Shown here: one piece after another, positions 11,001-18,300 of the stretch
Layout of the letters: each line of letters begins with the position of its first letter
How positions within the stretch are numbered: position 1 is the first letter of the stretch
Source of the DNA: a virus
DNA: 30,634 nt
IMG/VR virus record: IMGVR_UViG_3300024255_000104
Span: 1 to 30,634 of that record
Reading direction: 5' to 3' (one strand)
The notes under the pieces: model-generated
The model's database searches: none
Seen by the model: the letters and a program-made list of their open reading frames with translations, nothing else
Told to the model about the DNA's origin: nothing
Translations under genes and position numbers: made by a program

Positions 11001-11324
11001 GTCTCTTGCAGGCTGGTTGTAATTAGGACTGAGTAATACATTTTTGTATGCATTAATGCCAATATGCTGAGGCACATCTACTTCGTCTTGATGATAATGC
11101 CCGTCTAGCGTAACATATCTTACTTTAGAGTGGTTTTTAACTAAAGTTACTTCTTCCTCGTCAAGGAGGTAGGTGGCTCTGTTGGCATAAACGTCTTTTT
11201 TATCAATGCACTCACAAGCGCGACTCGGGATGTTATCATCCAAAGTCCCATCTTGTAAAAGTAAATTATGGATCCCCGGCCAATCGGAGGGTGATTTTAC
11301 GCATACGACGTAGCTTTTCTTCAT
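5016..11324 (-). CDS. Giant virion protein: hydrolase-like, subtilase, Ig and cupredoxin domains
   Basis: Encodes 2102 residues, preceded by GGAGGG about 9 bases before the ATG. Residues 1-75 could be a protease pro-segment. Residues about 95-400 resemble an alpha/beta hydrolase: HGG at 141-143, and GHGAGAYLAAL at 250-260 where esterases have GHSAG, so the nucleophile is Gly252. Residues about 505-935 are subtilisin-like, with Asp521 (VVIDNG, then HPEF), His630 (NHGTPVAS), a candidate oxyanion Asn784 (GAGNNN) and Ser913 (SGTSTASP). Residues about 980-1590 hold roughly six Ig-like repeats, each ending in FYRCKV-like strands. Residues 1590-1900 are Cys/Trp-rich and unknown. Residues about 1905-2020 are cupredoxin-like, with His1953, Cys2003, His2006 and Met2009. 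The gene lies between probable tail tube and fibre genes, so the product is probably a baseplate or fibre component. Domain calls are strong; substrate, activity and copper binding are inferred. Confidence 0.8.
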   Translation of the reverse strand: MKKSYVVCVKSPSDWPGIHNLLLQDGTLDDNIPSRACECIDKKDVYANRATYLLDEEEVTLVKNHSKVRYVTLDGHYHQDEVDVPQHIGINAYKNVLLSPNYNQPARDDLSTLQSVAYSGTLQLNISRFTYGSRPTIVAIHGGVSQSNNFIDGDKNTFDGNDGEGNKALYFNGLGYNYVSVNYRLVTNTNLTANTSSEVVDTGSLDFALNSWTSRNTGVQQVTDVINAVKFLRDNANTYGLDPNGFILLGHGAGAYLAALAGTKKELLDVAEVPVSAIQAVVAIDAETYDINGYISGVADNATGGREWAFMNAWGVKPSINTVDFANSSAAEAQWKAYSPVELVNDTDADDDDFVSKFLLISRGSAYKQLAADELEVALSNRGLSVQSIYYSGAKSGGGTISGTVTYDYVGFDKVLGNDSRGDIDGAVIIGEGLLNLTTALKSYFADDDDLYPLKTDLNRTNWARVRTTSRDDPWIGQYEELPAGDQNVPRNKVYFGKTLNTNISHRAGEAGELIDAVVIDNGAWHGHPEFVDENGISQIQDIFLDGPYYLDPDYFESNNLTTTFLGRTTAKEEKARLWWSDKFSRSSKFFDIPEITGISADYTRARMCGSFSEYPTVQKVTGGSTFANHGTPVASAMYGKNYGHAPNANKWNIAQQQGSLTAGLGVIYTAKVLEILEVFHKYKPVDPELNKQRVTIVNNSYTWTSEVANGWLPGTYYYSFRGVTGTFDIISAGNPDPAPEFLKNFYPTTGSRYSTETSIPDLTDAGDEFVNKPGVIWVSGAGNNNQKQVMPGEADYENYWSSKNPADSDFTTDDARYVNRRGTPARFGYNALTGTYKSFSIAALNSYRSSNVRETKDWYSNYGSAIDFLAPASEVLVAAGNPNQEDAVRFDNDEYYTWLNKKPYDTSISGTSTASPVAAGWIGTLVTKAKTWASENVKKYVAELQTLNVTEFEYGNDPTTFDDTGWDSYTNLFGSFPKVAYTTAIPNVLFEENLERFSTANKDRSIELSIKVLADETVSIYSYEWEVGSTFFGPYEPIIGENKTTLSIKYLEADQYRKFYRCKVITNAAFLVTYSNTTEIIADFAPITFSTDVSSEVSVISGFSATLKVEVVGDEVLSQDEFGYEWQRLNAITGEYEKIEGGNQKTLIIEGTVLEDTGFYRCRVNDPVQFQFSSVVNVIIFVPLIEWAELPRNEVIYAGEDITFTARAKTNSRQEIFYYWQKSTDGVTGWETIEESRGQSEFSITNATSGDDKYYRAIALDNVSENSPIKTSPVKLDVTPIVLEVFTTAPANYFAVEGEELLIRVFATLSGPYRPSFRLEKKVTLDGNTFWDLYDTNSTGEFEINPVSLDFDGRYRCIISDPTGNNDSVTISPINANISESFTLSGIIQNPTIANLDQEVILLPEIIINNSSIAYSFLWERRESPEYGWTLCENGQERSLSLVFTGHDFGDEFRCRVSNPVGTTRFTTTHILNVNPFADIVKDIQEGLSIRENSQEINTLDPEIVAYGSYTLAYQWEISFDGQLTWSDITGETAKALQLTTASAISLNTGTEKFYHVRSKITFNTNVFYTRAAFINLLDVVNVFGEGGCLTQDQADELYNSDLTDSETVHGKERLPDRQYIEAINVDPIDPKDKCKDKNSCGISIEELFEAYQIYNSQKGLYKTWGEIEFPWQLREALDTPQETCNLNRTKTDDKWQVSEYMSLYSYFPKIGSGGLTSPADATCLTERPADRVLRIEDDGYKVSLYEAQELITSLSGPFDKTKWKKICHVITSIPAGLPTPEEIKERYKPYELDFFLKKWEEYNATWDEAFYQLSFDQCRSNNSTIADVEKCLNEKNGPYGQSNDQWEQARIRKDFFYKVGDYAWVEGECKDTVCLYICIEDIPATKLIFDELEQFKPRLKPSSDVTNYKVTVQSVSAGNRYFIDGSQQTAVNLREGQTYRFNQDNSSNINHPVRFSTTPNGTHDGGAEFTQGVTKVGTAGSSEAYTEITVPIGAPTLYYYCANHSLMGGTANTLGLIFWQRVYCVNTGMNKCLEPQRSRDLPNYQLVQLGSMGHYVEQPVPYFGLEGNKLCEEFEVLNDFVERTPPKVLTQEEINELDQP

Positions 11325-11354
11325 CTTTAATTACCCTCCAATTAGATGCCTATA

Positions 11355-11783
11355 TCAGTTATAGGTAAATGTATCCATAACAAAAGTAAGCTCTAGAGTA
11401 GATACGTTAGTAGACGATCTGTCAGCTTGACCGAAGTTGATGGAAGTGATCTGTGCGTCGGGGATTGTGATAGTCCTATTACCCAGAGGAGAGGGGTCTT
11501 CGCCGCACTCAACTGGAGTAACAGTTAAAGTAATGTAAGAGCAGTCGTAGGTCTTCCAGAAGTCAACGATGTCTGCGTGCTTTTCAGGGTCAAATGGTGC
11601 GGAAACGGTTACTTCTGCAAGGGTACGAGGACCCTTGAGCTGGAAAATACGTCCTCTTACGCCATCGGCATATTGAGTAGTACCAGAAGTATCTCTGATT
11701 CCTGAGAAAGTCGTGAAGTAATGCTGGAAAGGCGAGGCCTGGATCCAGTATTGTGCTTGGGTAATCGGCTTATATGCTAACAT
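11355..11783 (-). CDS. Probable tail tube protein
   Basis: Encodes 142 residues. The pattern is beta-rich with one central helix: GPRTLAEVTVSAPFDPEKH, then IVDFWKTYDCSYITLTVTP, then a final pair of strands STLELTFVMDTFTYN. This length and order (strand, helix containing a Trp, long hairpin, C-terminal strand) fit the tail tube proteins of contractile phages, which are usually about 140-170 residues. A tube gene is expected because a sheath gene is present at 24067, although sheath and tube are adjacent in many phages and here they are far apart on opposite strands. No Shine-Dalgarno sequence is obvious. The identification rests on fold-like pattern and size, so a different small structural protein remains possible. 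Confidence 0.5.
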   Translation of the reverse strand: MLAYKPITQAQYWIQASPFQHYFTTFSGIRDTSGTTQYADGVRGRIFQLKGPRTLAEVTVSAPFDPEKHADIVDFWKTYDCSYITLTVTPVECGEDPSPLGNRTITIPDAQITSINFGQADRSSTNVSTLELTFVMDTFTYN

Positions 11784-11818
11784 AGTGCGTTACGTTATAT
11801 GCAATATTTCTATATATT

Positions 11819-11826
11819 ATTTAAAC
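11819..11826 (-). promoter_or_regulatory. GTTTAAAT, variant of the candidate late promoter
   Basis: The minus strand reads GTTTAAAT followed by AATATATAG, 35 bases before the ATG at 11783. It differs from the recurring GTTTAAAG by its last base. It would drive the tube-like gene and, after a 30-base gap, the giant gene. Confidence 0.35.
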
Positions 11827-11835
11827 TAAAGAGTG

Positions 11836-13704
11836 TTATTGAAAATAAGGATCAAACCATCTCCAGTATCCCTTGGCGTATGTGTCTAAAGTTACCGCTT
11901 CTCTGTGAACGGCGTATCTATTTAACCTGAATGCAGACTGGTATAAACCAACCAAGTCTTTAGAACCACACTCAGAAAGGCTCTCTTGTTCTATTAACGC
12001 TTTGATTCTCTGTAGCTCTGTTTCTAGAATAGATTTAGATGCTAGCGCCTCAGGAGGTATTTTCTTAAGATTTCTAACCTCTTCTATTAGCCTCTCCACA
12101 ACAAAGACGATTTCTCCTGGTGAAGTAAACTCGTCTATTTGGAGCCTAGAGATCTGCATCTCATTACCCGTAGAGTCAGTTACGATCCTCTGGAAGCCCA
12201 CGTCATCAAGGTCACCCTTGAAATTAGCAGCGATCTCTTGAGACATCTTCTGTTTCTCTGAAGGCTCTTCAAAATCGAATAGCTTCATAAGGTCTGTGCC
12301 AAAGTCCATGTCTTCTGCCATTGGAGCTTCAGCTTCAGCACCTCCTTCCATGGGTGGCATCATTCCTCCCATCATTCCACCTTCTGGCATCTCTTGCTTA
12401 ATTAGTGAAGGGATGTTAAGCTTCTCTTTTAGCCAATCAATATCTTCTACTTGGTAGCCCAAAGCTCCTAGCTGAGATAGTACTTGCACCATACGTACTG
12501 GGTCTTCTCTCTGCTTGAGATCTTCAAAGTTACGAACCAATCTAGGAGGGTTCTTACCAGGGTAATTGAGTTCTACTATCCATCGGACCAATGTGGAGTT
12601 TATTGTCTCGTCAAGCTCTTCAGAAAATGCTTTAGCTTTTCTCATCCTTACAGAGTCTGCAATTTGATCTCGCGCGAATGAGCCAACACTGCCAGTCTCT
12701 TGACCAACAGTCGTCTCTCCGTTTATCACAAAACTGATCTGCTGATCGATGTATGTAATGAGCTGGTTGTAGAGTTCTGGTCGGCCATTACTTTCTAGCC
12801 ATTGGATATCCATCTCGTCGGGGATAACAACGGCGGTCTCTTGACCCAGTCTCTGCAATGCTGTAAATAAAGAGTTAACTTCTTCTTCAGGAGTACCTAA
12901 GCTGAACTTACCAACAGCCGTTGGTGTCGTATGCTTATCTGCGTACTGAAGCCAAAAGTTAAGAAGGGTCCTTCTAAATTCTACAAGAGGATAAAGCTGA
13001 CGACCAAGACCAGAGCCATGAACGTCCATAAAGTTACTGTAGGACCAATGGCGATGAAGAATCATTGAGCGTAGAGGAATCCCCATGCCCTCTACAGGAG
13101 AGAACATAGTGATAAGCCTGGGACTTACAGTACCATCTTCATTAAGACGGAACAAGAAACGTCTAGGGTCTCTTACCTTAATCTCTGAGGGTACTATATA
13201 CTTACCCTGTCTCATCCAACAGATCTCACTGATAGACATGCCAAGTACAATTGACTCGCACATGCCACGGATGAAGGTATCAAACCCCGAGTTAGTCGAA
13301 ACTAATTGCTCTTTACCGTAGGACTGACGAGTATTGCTACCCATGCGATTGATTACTTGCCGCACGAACTCAGCAACTTCTTCATCTTCAGATGAATCCG
13401 AGGAGGGGTAAACCTCCCATGGCCTCTGAATAATTTCGCCTATTAATTTTTCCCAAGCTGCAAGAATTTGGCTGTCATTAAACAGCCTCATATACTTCTC
13501 TACAGCTCTAGGCCCGCCACCACCTTCTTCTAGAAGGATGTCGTCTCTGCGGGGAAGTATTACTCCACTTGTAAGATACGGGGCTCCTGAGTAGGAGTAG
13601 GGATCTGATTTATACCCCGCTAAATTCCCCTGAGCTACACCCAAAGAAAAGTATCGGTCAAAAAACCCAGATTTTATATGTCGTTGGGGGTTCTCAGAGG
13701 ACAT
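11836..13704 (-). CDS. Portal protein, Mu gp29 / DUF935 type
   Basis: Encodes 622 residues. The portal is the dodecameric ring at the head vertex through which DNA is packaged. Residues about 70-100 (LAAWEKLIGEIIQRPWEVYP), 140-180 (FDTFIRGMCESIVLGMSISE, then VPSEIKVRDPRRFLF), 213-260 (SMILHRHW through GLGRQLYPLVEFRRTLLNFW, then YADKHTTPTAVGKF) and 290-345 follow the order of the DUF935 family that includes Mu gp29. Residues 436-466 are a Met/Gly/Glu-rich linker (EMPEGGMMGGMMPPMEGG) before a helical C-terminal region ending near YWRWFDPYF, longer than usual for the family. It is preceded at 30 bases by GTTTAAAG lying within the 3' end of the previous gene. It is encoded far from, and opposite to, the protease and capsid genes. 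Confidence 0.9.
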   Translation of the reverse strand: MSSENPQRHIKSGFFDRYFSLGVAQGNLAGYKSDPYSYSGAPYLTSGVILPRRDDILLEEGGGGPRAVEKYMRLFNDSQILAAWEKLIGEIIQRPWEVYPSSDSSEDEEVAEFVRQVINRMGSNTRQSYGKEQLVSTNSGFDTFIRGMCESIVLGMSISEICWMRQGKYIVPSEIKVRDPRRFLFRLNEDGTVSPRLITMFSPVEGMGIPLRSMILHRHWSYSNFMDVHGSGLGRQLYPLVEFRRTLLNFWLQYADKHTTPTAVGKFSLGTPEEEVNSLFTALQRLGQETAVVIPDEMDIQWLESNGRPELYNQLITYIDQQISFVINGETTVGQETGSVGSFARDQIADSVRMRKAKAFSEELDETINSTLVRWIVELNYPGKNPPRLVRNFEDLKQREDPVRMVQVLSQLGALGYQVEDIDWLKEKLNIPSLIKQEMPEGGMMGGMMPPMEGGAEAEAPMAEDMDFGTDLMKLFDFEEPSEKQKMSQEIAANFKGDLDDVGFQRIVTDSTGNEMQISRLQIDEFTSPGEIVFVVERLIEEVRNLKKIPPEALASKSILETELQRIKALIEQESLSECGSKDLVGLYQSAFRLNRYAVHREAVTLDTYAKGYWRWFDPYFQ

Positions 13705-13720
13705 TTAGTATGTTTACACA

Positions 13721-13915
13721 TTATTCTTCAGTATCTTTAAACTTAGTTGGTTCATTTACCTTTTCTAAGTCAATCATAACTGTCTCCAAGTTCATTAGTC
13801 TTTCCTGAAGTTCTTCGCGGCTAATCTTACCAGATTCCCATTCTGCGATCAGTTCTTCGGCTCCTTCTACTACAACGTTATAGCCTGTTGTTACGATGTT
13901 AACGCCTTCTTCCAT
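13721..13915 (-). CDS. Small acidic helical protein, unknown
   Basis: Encodes 64 residues, strongly acidic, with a predicted helix from about residue 17 to 53 (GAEELIAEWESGKISREELQ) that could form a coiled coil. There is no signal peptide and there are no cysteines. It overlaps the 3' end of the 321-residue gene by 25 bases and has a good ribosome binding site (AAGGAG, about 9 bases before the ATG), which supports real translation. It ends 16 bases before the portal gene. A head-assembly accessory role is possible but rests on location only. Confidence 0.65.
   Translation of the reverse strand: MEEGVNIVTTGYNVVVEGAEELIAEWESGKISREELQERLMNLETVMIDLEKVNEPTKFKDTEE
13735..13742 (-). promoter_or_regulatory. 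Candidate late promoter element for the portal gene
   Basis: GTTTAAAG on the minus strand, 30 bases before the portal ATG at 13704. It lies within the last codons of the 64-residue gene, where it encodes part of the C-terminal FKDTEE. The position suggests separate portal transcription. Confidence 0.45.
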
Positions 13916-14856
13916 AATTCTTGCTCCTTGCGAATAGATAGATAAAAAGTTTTGTAGGTATTACGCCAGATGTCTTCGTATTTTCTGACGTGCTTGAAGT
14001 AACTAGTTTCCCAGGCTTCTTGAGTATATAGATCTTTATACTCTTCTGGGATCGTTTTAGAGAACTGTTTGAGTTCGATGGCTAAGATCGCGCTCATAAA
14101 GTCTCCTCGTTTTGCAATCATTTGATCCTTTAGCTGATTCAAATCAACAGCTGGAAACTGATCTAAAACTGTCTCAAATAAAGGAGACTTGAAAAGATCA
14201 GCTTTTTCTTCTTGCTTTTCTTTTTTAAGAGTTTCTTGGTAGGCATTATCTAAGATCGTGGCAATAAAAGAAGAGTTGAACTCAACCTTCGATCCGTCAT
14301 TGACTTGTTCCCAGAGCTTTTTAAAAGCTTCGTATGTTCTTACGATTGTAATGTTTGCATAAGACTGAAGCTTTTGTTTGATTTCTCTCTTGGCCCCTTC
14401 CGCATAATGCATATCCTTACCCTCTGGCCAATAGGCCCTACGTTGTGCCAGTGAGTTTGACCAGAGGAAGGTAGTGAGGAGTTTCTTAGTTCTGGAATCA
14501 GATATGTCTTTTTTAGGAAGATCATCGATATTGATGATTGCTTTCTTCCACTCGTAAAAGATATCAATGGCCTTGGCTTCGGAGGCTTGCCAAATTGGGG
14601 TTTTGGATAGCTTACCAATGTGAGTCTCGTCGAGCTCACCGTAACCTGTAAGATCGTTAATTAAGATATCATCTTCAGATAGGTTTTCTGAGGTGATAAT
14701 TTTTGGTTTACTCAGACCTTTGGTTTGAGCATTAAATTCTGCAATCCATTTCTCATGAGTAAGTTGCTGTTCAAATTTCCATCTGTCATGGGAGAGTATC
14801 TTGTCCAGAACGGACTCAGATACATTAGACAGTGCTAGTAGTTCCTGAACTTGCAT
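13891..14856 (-). CDS. Conserved-looking charged helical protein, unknown
   Basis: Encodes 321 residues, rich in Lys, Glu and aromatic residues and apparently all-helical, without signal peptide or membrane segments. Trp residues are frequent (DRWKFEQQLTHEKWIAEF near the start, YEDIWRNTYKTFYLSIRKEQ near the end). I do not recognise a family. It overlaps the 155-residue gene upstream by 32 bases and the 64-residue gene downstream by 25 bases, so the three form a tight translational unit ahead of the portal. This position is where terminase or head-completion genes sit in many phages, but no Walker A, nuclease or DNA-binding motif is visible, so terminase is not supported. The start is the first ATG of the frame; its ribosome binding site is weak. 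Confidence 0.65.
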   Translation of the reverse strand: MQVQELLALSNVSESVLDKILSHDRWKFEQQLTHEKWIAEFNAQTKGLSKPKIITSENLSEDDILINDLTGYGELDETHIGKLSKTPIWQASEAKAIDIFYEWKKAIINIDDLPKKDISDSRTKKLLTTFLWSNSLAQRRAYWPEGKDMHYAEGAKREIKQKLQSYANITIVRTYEAFKKLWEQVNDGSKVEFNSSFIATILDNAYQETLKKEKQEEKADLFKSPLFETVLDQFPAVDLNQLKDQMIAKRGDFMSAILAIELKQFSKTIPEEYKDLYTQEAWETSYFKHVRKYEDIWRNTYKTFYLSIRKEQELWKKALTS

Positions 14857-15292
14857 TCAATTCTAGGCGGCGAAGATCCAAGTCTATATAGCTCATTATA
14901 TCACGATAATTCCAACAGTCAACCACCGAATCAAAAACTACAGGATCAAATCTTTCTATGTCCATACCAAATGTAAGTATTCTATTTAAATCTGTCCAGC
15001 AGTTTTTTCCAGGCTCGTCAAACAAAAATAATTTCTTACCTTCATCCATCTCTTGTTTTTCTATGACACTTAAAGCATTAAAGAACTGACAAAGGATAGA
15101 AGAGTCCCACCCCGCGAAAATAATAAACTTTGAAGACTTAATAATGGAGTCGGTAAGGCTTTGTCTTACCTTCAAGTCAATGCCTTCTTTTTCAGTTAAA
15201 ATCTGTTCCAAATGCACCACCATTTTATTGATGTCAGATGTAGAATCTACAGACTTAGACTTCAAAATAACGATAGAAATTTTAGATGACAT
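14825..15292 (-). CDS. Rossmann-like protein, possibly LOG/SLOG-type
   Basis: Encodes 155 residues. It begins with a beta strand (KISIVILKSKS) and a helix. It then has KFIIFAGWDSSILCQFFNAL near residues 55-74, a helix, KKLFLFDEPG near 86-95 and CWTDLNRIL. The order strand - Gly-rich turn - helix - strand resembles the second half of LOG/DprA-type (SLOG) nucleotide-binding proteins, where a PGGxGTxxE turn is followed by a Phe-rich helix and a strand with a conserved loop. The key PGG and GT residues are not present as such, so activity is doubtful and the match is weak. It is the first gene of the minus-strand unit leaving the palindromic divergent promoter, with GTTTAAAG 21 bases upstream. 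The gene is AT-rich compared with the portal gene. Confidence 0.55.
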   Translation of the reverse strand: MSSKISIVILKSKSVDSTSDINKMVVHLEQILTEKEGIDLKVRQSLTDSIIKSSKFIIFAGWDSSILCQFFNALSVIEKQEMDEGKKLFLFDEPGKNCWTDLNRILTFGMDIERFDPVVFDSVVDCWNYRDIMSYIDLDLRRLELNASSGTTSTV

Positions 15293-15313
15293 AGGATTTT
15301 TAAAACTACAAAG

Positions 15314-15334
15314 CTTTAAACTTAAAGTTTAAAG
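15314..15334. promoter_or_regulatory. Perfect palindrome carrying two opposed GTTTAAAG elements
   Basis: The arms CTTTAAACTT and AAGTTTAAAG flank a single central A and are exact reverse complements. Each arm contains GTTTAAAG reading outward, 21 bases before the minus-strand ATG at 15292 and 20 bases before the plus-strand ATG at 15355. The 62-base gap thus has a symmetrical divergent promoter. The symmetry could also make it a protein binding site. Confidence 0.55.
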
Positions 15335-15354
15335 TTTAGAAAAAGACCACTTCT

Positions 15355-18300
15355 ATGTTAAACACCTCCACAATAGTGCAGCTAGAGGGAATCAAAGCGA
15401 CGCTTAGCTTGTACATCGAGGCTACTTTATCCGCCTATGAGGCTGAAAGAGGGAAGTTTGAGATAAGCAAAAACAGAAGGGTCTATAGTGAGGCTTTATA
15501 TGATATCTATGCAGCTATCTTAGATAGGGTTATTCAAGAGAAGTCTGTAACGATCCTTCCGCTAACCTTTAAGATCACCGGCGCGCTGATTTCTTTTGGA
15601 TTTAATCTCGAGTTATTTTTAACATTATTTGTGTCTACAAATGAAGTTATTAAAGCTGGGTACGTTCAGCAGGGCCCTAAAACTGCCGTTATCGACCAGT
15701 ATCTAGACGCCTACATTAAAGAAGTTGTTAGTTCGCAACAGGGTCTTTCATACTATCTAAGCGGGCTTACTTCTCAGCAGCAAGTTCAGCTTATTGAGCA
15801 ATACAATCCCTCAACTGCAATTGCCGACATTGTAGTTCCAAACAGCAAAGTGAACCTACAAACAAGATATATTTATCCGCTTATCGATGACTACTTGTAT
15901 TGGGAAACGCAAGAAGAGAAATATCTTGATGCGTCTTACACAACTCAGCGTTTAACTATTTACAGAGACACCCTTTACAAACTCAACCAAGGAGTTGCCA
16001 AGCCTTCCGCCGGACAGTTTGAGCCGGAAGAGTGGAGTGAGTATACATCAAAGTTTCTTGGCAAGGAAAGTACATTTAACAACCGCTTAAAAACAAATAC
16101 AGAAAAGTATATAAGTGAAGCCCTAAACCAATCTAGGTTTCTCAATAATATTATTTCTGACTCTGATATTAAGACTGTAGAAACAGACTTAATCTATGAT
16201 AATAAAGACTTAGATATTTCTTTTGCCGGCAAGGGCAATAGTATTATCAAAAACATCCTCAATCTCAAAGAAACAATCAAGTATTTTGGAGGTAGCGAAG
16301 CATCTCCTGTGGGAAGCATTGAGTACATTGCCAGTTTTGCTGAGTATCTTTATGCTTGTAACTATTCCAGGGTTGTTGATGGCGGACAATTTAGTATTGA
16401 TGGTCTGAGCATTTTTGGACATTTTAATTTAATCTTTGCCTATGACTTCGGTGTTAATAAAATAGCTGGATTAAAATTCCTTGATAGCTTCAAGTCGTTG
16501 GCCAGTTTTCGTCAAAATACTAAGATCCCTGAGCTGGTTGAGATCAAAGAAACCGAAAATAATACTATTGAGCTCAGCTACAACCCAGTCTATGCTAAAT
16601 ATACAGAGGGATTAAAAGACAGGTTTATTAGCTATCCTAAAAATGTCTATGTAGATGCTCCAGGCTTCTCTCAGAAATCTGACAACTATGTTATTGACGT
16701 TCTATTGTTTGGACTTGAAAGCATTACTGCGATTGCCAATGTGATTGGAGACGTAGTCAACTCTCTAGATTCTGGGCTAGGAAAATCTGGAACTATTCCA
16801 GGTTATGAAGGATACGGTCCGGTATCTATTCAAATTGCCGAACTTGCCGCCTTATTCGTTCCTACAAACACTATTGAGCAGGCTACAGCAAACGGAAAAG
16901 TCTTACCTGGATTTAACGGATCGGTTCTGGCTCTGCTAAATGCTTACAGAAAGCTTACTGCAATCGTTCCTAATGTTCCTCTTACTGGCGAGTCTTTGAG
17001 CTATGTTTCTGTATGGGCAAGGAATCTTCAAAAAAACCTAGAAAGAATTGTAGATGATATCAGCTCTATAGGATACTTTCCAGGTAGTTTTATTCCTAAC
17101 ATCTCATTCAAAGCGTCGCCTAAAGAACAAGAGACACTTATTGACCAGCTCAGATCGCTTAACTTCCAAGAAAGCGAAATTAGTCAGTTCCTTTCTGTAG
17201 AATCTTTTGAGGAAATGGTCAACAAGTTCGCTCCTGTTTCTGACAGCGTTGATGAGATCTCTTTCTTCAAAGGATACGAGCTATCTCAGCTTATTTACGA
17301 GTTTGGTGGAGAAAGCGCTATTGATGCCTATATTAACTACCTATATGCTCCTGATCAAGATGGCTTAGTTAATCTTCTAAAGATTTCTTTGAAGGACCAG
17401 TCAGATGTTTCTGTGTATAATCAAAGCAAATTTGGTAAGCTAGTTGGTTTACTTGTTAACCTAACATTTGCAGTTGACCCGGGCCAAATCGAGGTTTTTA
17501 AGGAATACCTATCTGGTAACTTCTTGACTTTGTTTGAATCTATCTCTTATCTACTCGAGAACAGTCAGGCGAACATCTTGAAAAACAAGAATGATATTAG
17601 TCTCCTTGAGCCAGTTGCAAATTCTTTGATCTATGGCAAATCGATCTTTGATGTAAATAGCTATAACACTGACTATAACATTGTAAATAGAGATGCTCCA
17701 GTTGCTTTGCAGCAAATGACTAGGCTAATCGACAAAAACTTGGGCAATGTTGCCACACCACTCCTTCAGGGTCTGTACGATAAAAGCGTTGGTCTGACTT
17801 CTAAAGAACTAGTTTCTATTTTGAGCCCAGAGTCCCAGACTACAGAGCTCGGTCAAATTCTTGCTGGGTCTGAAGGTGGTAGACTTACAAAATTAATTAA
17901 CTACGCTTATCTATCTGGATTAGTTCATAAGCTTTCCTATTACTCCAACTCCTATCAAGTTCCTAACTTCTTTGTAAGTCCGACTCCTGGTTTTAATATG
18001 GCGGTCCTTGTAGGAACAATTGAGCAGTTAGTTTTTTCTATTGACCTAACAGTTACTAACTTTGTCAATGCTCTAGAGTACTCTACTCCTCTAGATACGG
18101 AAACATTGTACTCATTTAATAATATTGCCAATCTATACAACAAAAAAATTGATACTGCTTCTTATGTTGTTAAGAATCTAATTCCTATCGGCGGAGAGAT
18201 CACAAACGTAGCAAACCCCGTTGCTCCCGCTAGCGCAGAAATTATTGGCTCGCCGGGCATTGGTAACTCTCCAGCACCAGAAAGCATTTCTAAGATTAAC

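Noticed and set aside
13891-14856. The 321-residue gene as a terminase subunit because it is near the portal.
   Set aside because: No Walker A/B, nuclease or helix-turn-helix motif could be seen.
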